Source: an uncultured Phenylobacterium sp. (GTDB taxonomy: Bacteria > Pseudomonadota > Alphaproteobacteria > Caulobacterales > Caulobacteraceae). Taken from it: a stretch of DNA of 8,334 bases. The stretch is taken from positions 1 through 8,334 of the forward strand of contig CAMFIW010000089.1 in NCBI GenBank assembly GCA_945952355.1. The letters run 5' to 3'. Below, piece by piece: positions 1 through 6,388 of the stretch (position 1 is its first letter; the number at the start of each line of letters is the position of its first letter). Below the pieces are notes generated by a model. That model worked only from the letters and a program-made list of their open reading frames with translations, was not told the origin of the DNA and did no database searches. The position numbers were made by a program, and so were the translations under genes.

Positions 1-47
1 CTACACACTGCATATCGTCGGCAGCGTCAGATGTGTATAAGAGACAG
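1..47 (+). other. Illumina Nextera i5 adapter left on the contig end (artefact)
   Basis: These bases are library adapter, not genome. Bases 1-6 are the end of the P5 oligo (CTACAC), 7-14 match the i5 index ACTGCATA (recalled as N506/S506), 15-28 are the Nextera read-1 segment TCGTCGGCAGCGTC, and 29-47 are the 19-base Tn5 mosaic end AGATGTGTATAAGAGACAG. The order and spacing are exactly those of a tagmentation adapter reading into an insert, so genomic sequence begins at 48. Any protein predicted through this stretch, such as peptides containing MYKRQ on the plus strand or SYTHLTLPTI on the minus strand, is spurious. Confidence 0.98.
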
Positions 48-182
48 GCCATAGGTCTTGTAGGCGATTTCCAGGGGACCGAAGGTCGCGCCGGAGTCCA
101 GGCGCAGCGGCTGGTCGGCCGGAAACCGCCAGGTTCCGCCGTTGGTGTCGCGCTCGGTGAAGGCGGCGGCCGTATCGTCCAT
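48..182 (-). CDS. metX: Homoserine O-acetyltransferase, N-terminal fragment cut by the contig end
   Basis: This is the first 45 codons of a leftward gene whose remainder lies beyond the contig end; the adapter joins directly after codon 45. The visible protein runs from MDDTAAAFTE to a segment with LRLDSGATFGPLEIAYKTYG. That pattern (LxLDSG, then a hydrophobic stretch and a Y-x-TYG ending) is typical of the N-terminus of MetX, an alpha/beta-hydrolase-fold enzyme that acetylates L-homoserine with acetyl-CoA in methionine synthesis. The catalytic Ser/Asp/His triad is not in the window. The ATG at 182 was chosen because AAGG lies about 9 bases upstream and family similarity starts shortly after it. 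Some MetX-like proteins are succinyltransferases, and this fragment cannot separate the two. It diverges from sixA across a gap of about 90 bases. Confidence 0.85.
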
Positions 183-274
183 CCGCCCGCCTTGGACCGC
201 CAAGCTCTTTCTGTGTCAACCGCTTCGCGCGCGGCCTGACCCCCGCTATGACGGGCGGGGCAATGGGAGTGACG
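183..274. promoter_or_regulatory. Divergent metX/sixA control region with promoter-like boxes
   Basis: The region lies between the divergent starts of metX and sixA. For the rightward operon, GCTATGAC at 245-252 matches the alphaproteobacterial -10 pattern GCTANAWC at seven of eight positions; the corresponding -35 is weak. A start site near 258-260 would leave a short leader containing the GGGAG ribosome site at 265-269. For metX, TTGACA reads on the minus strand at 219-214, but no convincing -10 follows. CCCCGC (241-246) and GCGGGG (255-260) can form a 6-base-pair hairpin over the rightward -10. These are pattern matches read by eye only. Confidence 0.4.
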
Positions 275-772
275 ATGCAAAGGCTGATCCTTTTTCGGCA
301 CGGCGACGCCAAGCGCGACTCGGACAGCGGCGATGACTTCGATCGGCGCCTGTCCAAGGAGGGGCGCGAGGAGACCGCCCGCGTCGCCGCGGCCCTGGCG
401 GACATGGGTCTCGCCCCCGACGTCGCCCTGGTCTCGGCGGCGGTGCGCACCCGCGAGACCTGGAGCGTGCTGTCCGACGCCTTTCCCAAGGCCCGCGCGC
501 GCTTCGAGGACGAACTGTACCTCGCAGAGCCCGATCGGGTGCGCGAGGCGGCGGACAAGGCCGGCGAGGGCTGCGACGCCCTGATCGTGGTGGGCCATAA
601 TCCCGGACTGCAGGAACTGGCGCTCGCCCTTCTGATCGAGAACGGCGCGGCGGCCTCGCAGATTGGAAAGGTCCAGTCCCGATTCCCCACGGGTTCGGCG
701 GCCGTCTTCCTGATCGACGCCAATGGCCGGGCGACCCTGGATGGCCTCTTCTTCCCCAAGGATCTGAGGTAG
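275..772 (+). CDS. sixA: SixA-type histidine phosphatase
   Basis: A 165-residue cytoplasmic protein of the histidine phosphatase (phosphoglycerate mutase-like) superfamily, SixA branch. The opening RLILFRHGDA contains the catalytic RHG motif (R8, H9, G10), with H9 the residue that is phosphorylated during catalysis. R58 in the SAAVRTRET segment and H108 in VVGHNPGL supply the other phosphate-pocket residues. Characterised SixA proteins remove phosphate from phosphohistidine, for example on HPt domains or nitrogen-PTS proteins; the partner here is unknown. The length fits the family. The ATG at 275 is preferred over in-frame ATGs at 248 and 263: GGGAG at 265-269 sits 5 bases upstream, the RHG core begins at residue 8 as usual, and 248 lies inside a likely promoter. 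It heads the set sixA-DUF952-pyrD-kinase. Confidence 0.9.
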   Translation: MQRLILFRHGDAKRDSDSGDDFDRRLSKEGREETARVAAALADMGLAPDVALVSAAVRTRETWSVLSDAFPKARARFEDELYLAEPDRVREAADKAGEGCDALIVVGHNPGLQELALALLIENGAAASQIGKVQSRFPTGSAAVFLIDANGRATLDGLFFPKDLR

Positions 773-775
773 GCC

Positions 776-1117
776 GTGGCGCGAATCTACAAGATCCTGA
801 CCCGCGCCGAATGGCGCGTGGCCCAGGCGGCCGGGATCTTCGCGGGGTCGGCGGTCGACCTCACGGACGGCTTCATCCACTTCTCCACCGCCGCCCAGGC
901 AGGGGAAACGGCGCGGCGGCACTTCGCCGGCCAGGCCGACCTGGTGGTGCTGGAGATCGAGGCCGACGACCTCGGCGCGGCCCTGCGTTGGGAGCCATCG
1001 CGCGGCGGTGATCTCTTCCCGCACCTCTATGGCTCGCTCGCGGTGTCCGACGTGCGTTCCGAACGCACCGCGCCCCTCGGCGCCGACGGCGCCCCGCTTC
1101 TGGGCGATCTCGCATGA
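776..1117 (+). CDS. DUF952 family protein
   Basis: A 113-residue cytoplasmic protein matching the DUF952 family as I know it. It opens with ARIYKILTRAEW, continues with the GSAVDLTDGFIHFSTAAQ segment (about residues 25-42), then a hydrophobic strand LVVLEIEADDL, and ends with the RGGDLFPHLYGSL signature (about residues 76-88). The conserved His, Asp and Arg residues suggest a small binding or catalytic pocket, but no established function is known to me. Translation starts at a GTG three bases after the sixA stop, with GAGG at 766-769 placed just upstream, and its TGA overlaps the pyrD ATG (ATGA, 1114-1117). This packing implies co-translation with both neighbours. Confidence 0.88.
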   Translation: MARIYKILTRAEWRVAQAAGIFAGSAVDLTDGFIHFSTAAQAGETARRHFAGQADLVVLEIEADDLGAALRWEPSRGGDLFPHLYGSLAVSDVRSERTAPLGADGAPLLGDLA

Positions 1118-2160
1118 GCCTTCTGCACGACGCCGTCGCGCGCGGCCTGCACCTCCTCGATCCGGAAGACGCGCACGGCGTCACCATCGCCGCGCTCTCG
1201 GCTGGGCTCGGCTCGCGAGCCCGCCAGGCCGATCCGATTTTGGCGACCAGGATCGCGGGCCTCGATCTGCCGAACTGCGTGGGTCTCGCCCCCGGCTTCG
1301 ACAAGAACGCCCAGGTGTTCGGCCCCATGCTCGCCTCGGGCTTCGGCTTCGTGGAGTGCGGCACGGTCACCCCGCTGCCCCAGGCCGGCAATCCGCGCCC
1401 ACGCCTGTTCCGCCTCACCGAGGACCAAGCGGTGATCAACCGGATGGGCTTCAACAACGAAGGGCTGGAGGCCTTCGCCGCCCGCCTGGTCGGACGCCAG
1501 GGGCCTGGAATCGTCGGGGCCAATATCGGCGCCAACAAGGACGCCGAGGATCGCATCGGCGACTACGTCACCGGCCTGACCCGGCTCTGGGGCCTCGCCA
1601 GCTATTTCACCATCAACATCTCCTCGCCCAACACGCCGGGCCTGCGCGCCCTGCAGACCAGGGCGGCGCTGGAGGAGCTCCTAGGTCGCCTCGCCGAGGC
1701 CCGCGACCGCCTGCCGGCGCAGGGCCGCGTCCCCATGTTCCTGAAGGTCGCCCCCGACCTGGAGGAGGGCGAGGTCGAGGCCATCGTCGAAACGGTGATC
1801 GCTCAGGGGCTCGCTGGAATCATCGTCTCCAACACCACCATCTCGCGCCCAGCCCTGAGGTCGAGCCAGGCCGGCGAGGCGGGCGGACTGTCCGGTGCGC
1901 CCCTGACCGGCCTCGCCCAGGCGATGATGGGCCGCTTCCACGCCGCCGCGGCCGGACGCCTGGTCCTGATCGGTGTCGGCGGCATAGGCTCCGGGGCGGA
2001 CGCCTACGCCCGAATCCGGGCCGGGGCGAGCGCGGTCCAGCTCTATTCGGCCCTGGTCTTCGGAGGCCCTGGCTTGGTCGTGCGCATCCGCCGCGACCTT
2101 GCCGCCCGGCTGCGCGCCGACGGCTTCCGGACCGTCGCCGAGGCGGTGGGCGCGGGCTAG
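1114..2160 (+). CDS. pyrD: Dihydroorotate dehydrogenase (quinone), class 2
   Basis: A 348-residue enzyme that oxidises dihydroorotate to orotate in pyrimidine synthesis, passing electrons through FMN to membrane quinone. The N-terminal helices (about residues 1-40) that mark class 2 are present. FMN and substrate motifs follow in order: GLAPGFDKNA with K64, ECGTVTPLPQAGNPRPRLFR (81-100), NRMGF (109-113), GANIGANK (135-142) and NISSPNTPGLR (168-178). The nucleophile of class 2 enzymes corresponds to S171; class 1 enzymes have Cys there. Further on come FLKVAPDL with K211, SNTTISRP (239-246), GGLSGAPL (257-264), GVGGIGSGADA (287-297) and a closing QLYSALVFGGPG. Length and all key residues look intact. 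The start codon overlaps the stop of the DUF952 gene and has no strong ribosome site of its own, consistent with translational coupling. Confidence 0.97.
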   Translation: MSLLHDAVARGLHLLDPEDAHGVTIAALSAGLGSRARQADPILATRIAGLDLPNCVGLAPGFDKNAQVFGPMLASGFGFVECGTVTPLPQAGNPRPRLFRLTEDQAVINRMGFNNEGLEAFAARLVGRQGPGIVGANIGANKDAEDRIGDYVTGLTRLWGLASYFTINISSPNTPGLRALQTRAALEELLGRLAEARDRLPAQGRVPMFLKVAPDLEEGEVEAIVETVIAQGLAGIIVSNTTISRPALRSSQAGEAGGLSGAPLTGLAQAMMGRFHAAAAGRLVLIGVGGIGSGADAYARIRAGASAVQLYSALVFGGPGLVVRIRRDLAARLRADGFRTVAEAVGAG

Positions 2161-2224
2161 CCAAGCGCTTGTCATGGCAGGGCTTCGCGTTGCCGAACGG
2201 CCTCGGATGACGTACGGGGAATCC

Positions 2225-3724
2225 ATGGCCGACGCCCCAGAGCCTCAGGCGCCAGAGCGGCGATCCGGACGGCGCTTCTTCTGGCCGGGCGGTCTCTCCG
2301 CGCGCCTGCTGCTGCTCACCACCCTGTTCGTGGTGATGGCCGGCCTCCTGATCCTGCCGCCGGCCTTGGCCAATTTCGAGGAGCAGTGGCTGCTCGACCG
2401 TGTCCGCGCCGCCGAGCTCGCCTCGCTCGCCACCGAGGTCGCCCCAGACCGCGTGGTCAGCGACCAGATCACGTCCCAACTTCTGACCGGCGCCGGGGTC
2501 GAGACCGTGGCCATCCAGTCCGACGGCATGCGCCGCCTGGTGCTCCAGGGGCCGCGCCGCGCCCAGGCGCCCTATCTGGTCGACCTGCGCCACCAGGCCA
2601 CCACCTCCTGGCTCACCGCGCCGTACCAGACCCTGCTGGGCGGTCCCGGCCGCGCGGTGCGCGTGATCGCCGAGCCGCGCTTCCGCAAGGCCGACTTCAT
2701 CGAGGTCGTGGCGCCCGACGCCGACCTGCGCACCCGGATGACCCGCTATTTCTGGCAGCTCGTCATCTTGACTATCCTGGTCGCCGGCGGCGCGGGCGGC
2801 CTGGTCTACCTGTCGCTGAACCTCTTCCTGGTGCGGCCCATGCAGCGGATCACCCGGGCCATGGAACGTTTCCGCGCCGACCCGGACGACCCCGCCTCGC
2901 ACCTGGAGCCCTCCGGCCGCCGCGATGAGATCGGCCGTGCCGAGGCCGAGCTCGACCGAATGCAGGCCGACCTGCGCGCCGCGCTGAATTCCCGCGCCCG
3001 CCTGGCGGCCCTCGGCGAGGCGGTGGCCAAGATCAATCACGATCTGCGCAACATGCTGACCAGCGCCCAGATGGCGTCCGAGCGTTTGGGCATGGTCAAG
3101 GATCCCCAGGTCGCCCAGGCGATGCCGCGCCTGGAGCGGGCGCTTGATCGGGCGGTCAAGCTCGCCTCCGACGTCCTGGCCTACGGCAAGACCCAGGAGC
3201 CCGCGCCCGAGGTGCGCCCCGTCCCGCTGGCGGCGGCGGTCGAGGCCGCCGCCGAGGAGGCGCGGCTGGGCGAGGACGGCGTGCGGCTCGACAGCGAGAT
3301 CGACCCCGCTGACGAGGTGATCGCCGACCCCGACCAGCTCCACCGCATCCTGGCCAACCTGATGCGCAACGCCCGCCAAGCCATCGATCAGCAGGCGGAC
3401 CGCGCGGCGCCGGGCGTCGTGCGGGTGGGCTTCGGCCTGGTCGACGGCGCCAGCCTGATCACCCTCGCCGACAACGGTCCCGGCGTCCCGGAGCGGGCGC
3501 GCGAGCGGCTGTTCCAGCCCTTCGCCGGCTCGACGCGGGAGGGCGGCGCGGGCCTCGGCCTCGCCATCGCGCGCGAGCTTGCCCAGGGCCATGGCGGCGA
3601 CCTCAGCCTGGCCTCCACCGGCCCCGAGGGTACGGTCTTCGAACTGCGCCTGCCGGGCGAAGCGCCGCGGCTGGACAAGCCCCGGCGCAAGCGGGTCCCG
3701 AAGGCCGCGCCGCCGACCATCTAG
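2225..3724 (+). CDS. Membrane sensor histidine kinase with HAMP domain
   Basis: A 499-residue inner-membrane kinase. Layout: short cytoplasmic N-terminus, first membrane helix at about 26-49, periplasmic sensor region at about 50-176 with no domain I recognise, second helix at about 177-204, HAMP linker to about 255 (RPMQRITRAMERF, then DEIGRAEAELDRMQ), and the dimerisation/phosphoacceptor helix with H272 in AKINHDLRNMLTS. The ATP-binding part has the N box (NLMRNARQAI, about 378-387), the G1 box DNGPG (416-420) and the G2 box GGAGLGLAIAR (440-450). It ends in a basic, proline-containing tail (about 482-499). There is no receiver or HPt domain and no adjacent response regulator, so its partner is unknown. 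The ATG at 2225 was chosen for the GGGGA at 2216-2220; in-frame ATGs at 2174 and 2207 are possible. It follows pyrD by 64 bases. Confidence 0.9.
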   Translation: MADAPEPQAPERRSGRRFFWPGGLSARLLLLTTLFVVMAGLLILPPALANFEEQWLLDRVRAAELASLATEVAPDRVVSDQITSQLLTGAGVETVAIQSDGMRRLVLQGPRRAQAPYLVDLRHQATTSWLTAPYQTLLGGPGRAVRVIAEPRFRKADFIEVVAPDADLRTRMTRYFWQLVILTILVAGGAGGLVYLSLNLFLVRPMQRITRAMERFRADPDDPASHLEPSGRRDEIGRAEAELDRMQADLRAALNSRARLAALGEAVAKINHDLRNMLTSAQMASERLGMVKDPQVAQAMPRLERALDRAVKLASDVLAYGKTQEPAPEVRPVPLAAAVEAAAEEARLGEDGVRLDSEIDPADEVIADPDQLHRILANLMRNARQAIDQQADRAAPGVVRVGFGLVDGASLITLADNGPGVPERARERLFQPFAGSTREGGAGLGLAIARELAQGHGGDLSLASTGPEGTVFELRLPGEAPRLDKPRRKRVPKAAPPTI

Positions 3725-3805
3725 AGCGGTCTCAACTTCCGCTCAGGCCGGTGAATACCGGGGCGCAGATGGATAGGCTCGGAAGTGCGTTTTCGATGCG
3801 CCAGC
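3725..3805. other. Convergent intergenic gap with short inverted repeats
   Basis: The gap separates the end of the kinase gene from the end of the leftward gene at 3806. GAGCGG at 3724-3729 can pair with CCGCTC at 3739-3744 across a 9-base loop, and CCGGT at 3748-3752 can pair with ACCGG at 3757-3761 across GAAT. GGCGCA at 3762-3767 also has its complement TGCGCC at 3797-3802. None is followed by a clear run of T on either strand, so a role in ending transcription is possible but not shown. Confidence 0.3.
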
Positions 3806-4264
3806 CTAGTACGGCTCGAACGTATCGGGCCCGAGCAATTGATAGAGCTCCGCCACGGAGGAGGCATGGTCGACCTGCGCCAAAAGCGCGTCGAGTTCCT
3901 CTTTCTCGCTGGGATCATCGAAATAGTAGTCCGGATGAGCGTCGACGGTTGTGCGTATCCGCCGTCGCACATCCTCGATGGACATCGCCCCTTTCGCCTC
4001 GAGTTCATGCTCGATTCGCGATTGGGGCGGCCAGGAGATCAGCAGCAGGGACAGCAGCGGCCTTACGCTGCCGATCCGTCGCACCGACTTGACGATCCAG
4101 AGCCGCCCCGCCGCGTCGATGAGCTCCATCTCAGCCTGAAGATTTTTCTTCAGGGTCTGCGGCCCGCATTTCGTGAGCCGATGCAAATCCGGAAATCCCC
4201 ATAGCTCCTCGCCTGCCGAGATTCCCAGCACCGGAAATTCTAAGCGCGCCTCCGACGTCTTCAC
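3806..4264 (-). CDS. Acidic hypothetical protein, candidate immunity protein
   Basis: A protein of about 152 residues with no domain I can name for certain. From the GTG at 4264 it begins MKTSEARLEF, then GEELWGFPDL and LTKCGPQTLKK, a strand-rich stretch (MELIDAAGRLWIVKSVRRIG), a hydrophobic segment (about 69-80), and a strongly acidic C-terminal part with HPDYYFDDPSEKEELDALL and a closing LLGPDTFEPY. Hand counting gives 25 acidic and 18 basic residues. It lies directly downstream of a basic toxin-like gene on the same strand, and the small, acidic, second-in-pair arrangement is typical of immunity proteins. The start is uncertain: GGGGG at 4270-4274 suits the GTG at 4264, while a GTG at 4270 and a TTG at 4324 are in frame. 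It may instead be an unrelated gene of a family common in Caulobacterales and sphingomonads. GC is about 60 percent. Confidence 0.6.
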   Translation of the reverse strand: MKTSEARLEFPVLGISAGEELWGFPDLHRLTKCGPQTLKKNLQAEMELIDAAGRLWIVKSVRRIGSVRPLLSLLLISWPPQSRIEHELEAKGAMSIEDVRRRIRTTVDAHPDYYFDDPSEKEELDALLAQVDHASSVAELYQLLGPDTFEPY

Positions 4265-4355
4265 CGCCACCCCCAATTCAGAACGAATAGGGAACAGTTG
4301 TGTCCTGGTCTGGTGGGTTGTCAAGGTTGCACTGGCGACTGAATACCATCCGTGG

Positions 4356-4667
4356 TTATTCTTGGGGCCGGGTCAGGTTTTCAAGGCCATCCGCCACATA
4401 GGTAGCAAGCCCGGTTGGGATGGCTTTCTGCCAATCGGTCGTGCCATGCCAGACACGCCGAATAGGATCGAACCTCGGCTTCCCGCGCCAGCTTCCGGTC
4501 AGTCGTCGATGGGTCTCCTGCGGAAGAGCCTTGAGAAAAGCATAGTGGTTCCTCCAGTTTTGCTCGCCGCGACCGATCCCATTCAACGGGAGGGTGTGAT
4601 GGATCTCTTCGCCAGCCTTCGCGTAGTCCCGCCTCTTCAGAGCGGCGCGCGCCGAGCCCCTGATCAA
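4356..4667 (-). CDS. HNH-like toxin C-terminal domain, standing alone (probable)
   Basis: A 103-residue basic protein (18 Lys/Arg against 10 Asp/Glu). Its core has EIHHTLPLNG (21-30, with H23 and H24), then GEQNWRNHYAFLKALPQETH (34-53, with N37, N40 and H53), followed by LTGSWRGKPRFDP and VWHGTTDW (73-79). The order of a His pair before a short strand, a later Asn and then a His fits the HNH/endonuclease VII fold used by C-terminal domains of contact-dependent and RHS toxins. This is inference from pattern, not a search. No signal, repeat or delivery region is present, so it is either a detached tip of a larger toxin or an orphan module. The TTG at 4667 was chosen because AAGGG lies 5 bases upstream, overlapping the ggt stop. 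GC is about 61 percent. The acidic gene below follows after about 90 bases. Confidence 0.55.
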   Translation of the reverse strand: MIRGSARAALKRRDYAKAGEEIHHTLPLNGIGRGEQNWRNHYAFLKALPQETHRRLTGSWRGKPRFDPIRRVWHGTTDWQKAIPTGLATYVADGLENLTRPQE

Positions 4668-4672
4668 CCGCG

Positions 4673-4677
4673 CCCTT
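4673..4677 (-). promoter_or_regulatory. Ribosome binding site overlapping the ggt stop codon
   Basis: AAGGG reads on the minus strand at 4677-4673 and shares bases with the ggt TAA (4678-4676). It is 5 bases before the TTG at 4667. It is the main support for placing that start, and suggests that the toxin-like gene is translated by ribosomes finishing ggt. Confidence 0.45.
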
Positions 4678-6388
4678 AGGGCTGCTTGGCCACGCCCTCG
4701 CGGCGCGGGTCGGCGCCGCCGGTCAGGCCCTTCGGAGTCACCAGCACGCCGTGCAGGCCCGAGGCTTCCGCCCCGCCGCCGCCCTGTAGCTTCACGCCCT
4801 TGGCCGCCAGGCCCTCGACGATCCCCGGCGCGAACTTGTCGGGCTCCGACCAATAGGGTTCGCCGCGGGCGATCAGGTTCGGCAGGGCGGTCGCCTCCTG
4901 CATCGTGGTCTTCCAGTCGATCACCGCCACCAGGGCCTTCAGGTTGTAGGCCAGGATCGCATTGCCGCCCGGAGAGCCGACGGCGGCCACCAGCCGCCCC
5001 TGCTTGTCGAGCACGATGGCCGGCGCCATGGACGAGCGCGGCCGCTTGCCGGGCGCCACGGCGTTGGCGGCCGGAACCCCGTCCTTCTCCTTCGGCGAGA
5101 ACGAGAAGTCGGTGAGCTGGTTGTTCAGGAAGAAGCCGTCGACCATCCGGCCGGTGCCGAAGATGCTCTCCACCGTCGTGGTCATCGAGACCGCGTTCCC
5201 CCACGCGTCGACGATCACCATGTGCGAGGTGCCGCCGGGCTCCAGCGTGGCGTCCGGCGCGCGGGGGCCCGCGCCCTTCGGCTTGCCGGGCGGCGGCGGC
5301 GCGCCGGCCTTCTCCGGGATCAGCGCCGCCCGGGCCTTCAGATACGCCGGGTCCAGCAGCCCCTCGACCGGCACGTCGACGAAATCCGCATCGCCGAAAT
5401 AGCGGTCGCGGTCGGCGTACATCAGCCGCTCGGCCTGGGAGAGCAGGTACCAGCCCCGCACCGTGTCCGGCCCATGCTTGCCGATGTCGGTATTGGCCAG
5501 GATTCCCAGGCCCTCCAGGACCGCCGGTCCGCCCGATGGCGCCGGCGGCACGCAGACCACATAGATCCGATAGGGCCGGCAGACCGCCTCGCTGGCCTTG
5601 GGCCTATAGGCCGCGAGGTCCGCGAGCGTCATGGTTCCGGGCAGCGGATCCTGGGTCGTGCGGGCCACGATGTCCTGCGCGATCTTGCCCTCCAGCAGCG
5701 CCTTCGGCCCCTCGGCGGCGATCTTGCGCAAGGTCGACGCGTAGGCCGGGTTCTTCAGCCGGTCGCCGGCCTGCAGCCGCGTCCCGTCGGGCTTGGAGAA
5801 ATAGGCGACCGCATCGGGTTGCCTGGCCTGCGGGAAAGGTCCGCTGATCATGCCCGCCAGCCGGGGGCTGACGATGAAGCCGTCGTCGGCCAGGCGCTCG
5901 GCCTCGCCGAACAGGTCCTTCCAGGCCAGCTTGCCGTGCTGGCTCTGGGCGAGGTGCAGCATGGCCACCGCGCCGGGCACGCCGGTCGCCCGCCCGCTGA
6001 TCACGGCGGCGAGGAACGAGATCGGCTTGCCGTCGGGGCCCAGGAACAGGTCGGGGCCCGCCCCCGCCGGCGCGGTCTCGCGGCCGTTGTAGGCCGTCAC
6101 CTTGCGGGTTTTGGCGTCGTAGTAGGTCATGAACGCGCCGCCGCCGAGTCCGGAACTCTGCGGCTCGGCCAGGCCGAGGACGGCCTGCACGGCTACCGCC
6201 GCGTCGACCGCCGAGCCCCCGCGACGCAGCACGTTCAGTCCCGCCTCGACCGCCAGCGGATTGGCGGCCGCCACCATGCCCTTGGACGTCGCGGCGGCGG
6301 GAGGCGGCTTGGCGAGGGCGGGGCCGGAAGCGGCTGCGAGGGCGGCCGACGCCGCCAGGGCGACGGCGAATGACTTCAACGACTTCAC
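4676..6388 (-). CDS. ggt: Gamma-glutamyltranspeptidase, periplasmic
   Basis: A 570-residue N-terminal-nucleophile hydrolase that hydrolyses or transfers the gamma-glutamyl group of glutathione and related peptides. A signal peptide is visible: MKSLK (GTG-initiated), a hydrophobic alanine-rich core, and a likely cut after ALA at residue 26. The large-subunit start has ANPLAVEAGLNVLRRGGSAVDAA variants, SSGLGGGAF (78-86) and NGRETAP with R103, which binds the glutamate carboxylate. Self-cleavage is expected before T387 in GGTSHMVIVD, creating the catalytic threonine; NNQLTDFSF (422-430), SSM (452-454) and GSPGGN (471-476) follow. Length is usual and all key residues are present, so the enzyme looks intact. 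The GTG at 6388 was chosen because the signal peptide begins there; the 55 in-frame codons upstream would cross the likely promoter, and no strong ribosome site is seen. Confidence 0.95.
   Translation of the reverse strand: MKSLKSFAVALAASAALAAASGPALAKPPPAAATSKGMVAAANPLAVEAGLNVLRRGGSAVDAAVAVQAVLGLAEPQSSGLGGGAFMTYYDAKTRKVTAYNGRETAPAGAGPDLFLGPDGKPISFLAAVISGRATGVPGAVAMLHLAQSQHGKLAWKDLFGEAERLADDGFIVSPRLAGMISGPFPQARQPDAVAYFSKPDGTRLQAGDRLKNPAYASTLRKIAAEGPKALLEGKIAQDIVARTTQDPLPGTMTLADLAAYRPKASEAVCRPYRIYVVCVPPAPSGGPAVLEGLGILANTDIGKHGPDTVRGWYLLSQAERLMYADRDRYFGDADFVDVPVEGLLDPAYLKARAALIPEKAGAPPPPGKPKGAGPRAPDATLEPGGTSHMVIVDAWGNAVSMTTTVESIFGTGRMVDGFFLNNQLTDFSFSPKEKDGVPAANAVAPGKRPRSSMAPAIVLDKQGRLVAAVGSPGGNAILAYNLKALVAVIDWKTTMQEATALPNLIARGEPYWSEPDKFAPGIVEGLAAKGVKLQGGGGAEASGLHGVLVTPKGLTGGADPRREGVAKQP

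Noticed and set aside
29..47. Natural Tn5 transposon end
   Set aside because: The flanking P5, index and read-1 segments show that it is the engineered library mosaic end.
33..239. Plus-strand frame beginning MYKRQ
   Set aside because: Its start lies in the Nextera mosaic end and the rest is antisense to metX.
248..274. Upstream ATG starts for sixA at 248 and 263
   Set aside because: They lack a well-placed ribosome site, 248 lies within a -10-like box, and the added residues precede the normal family N-terminus.
1..759. Long minus-strand open frame of 252 codons across sixA and the adapter
   Set aside because: It is antisense to the clear sixA frame, and its last codons translate adapter sequence. 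The real minus-strand gene here is the metX fragment in another frame.
1820..3592. 590-codon minus-strand open frame opposite pyrD and the kinase
   Set aside because: It is a high-GC shadow of two well-supported genes; the protein is His/Gly/Arg-rich with no recognisable motif.
3724..3802. Rho-independent terminator between the convergent genes
   Set aside because: Stems are only 5-6 base pairs and no T run follows on either strand, so only inverted repeats are reported.
3751..4679. Plus-strand frames across the low-GC region (3751-4092, 3785-4204, 4173-4679)
   Set aside because: The minus-strand frames there have protein-like composition, plausible starts and gene-pair order, while the plus frames look like their antisense translations.
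4668..5204. Extension of the toxin-like frame upstream into ggt as one 282-residue protein
   Set aside because: The upstream part is an out-of-frame translation of the intact ggt C-terminus; recognisable sequence starts only after the ggt stop.
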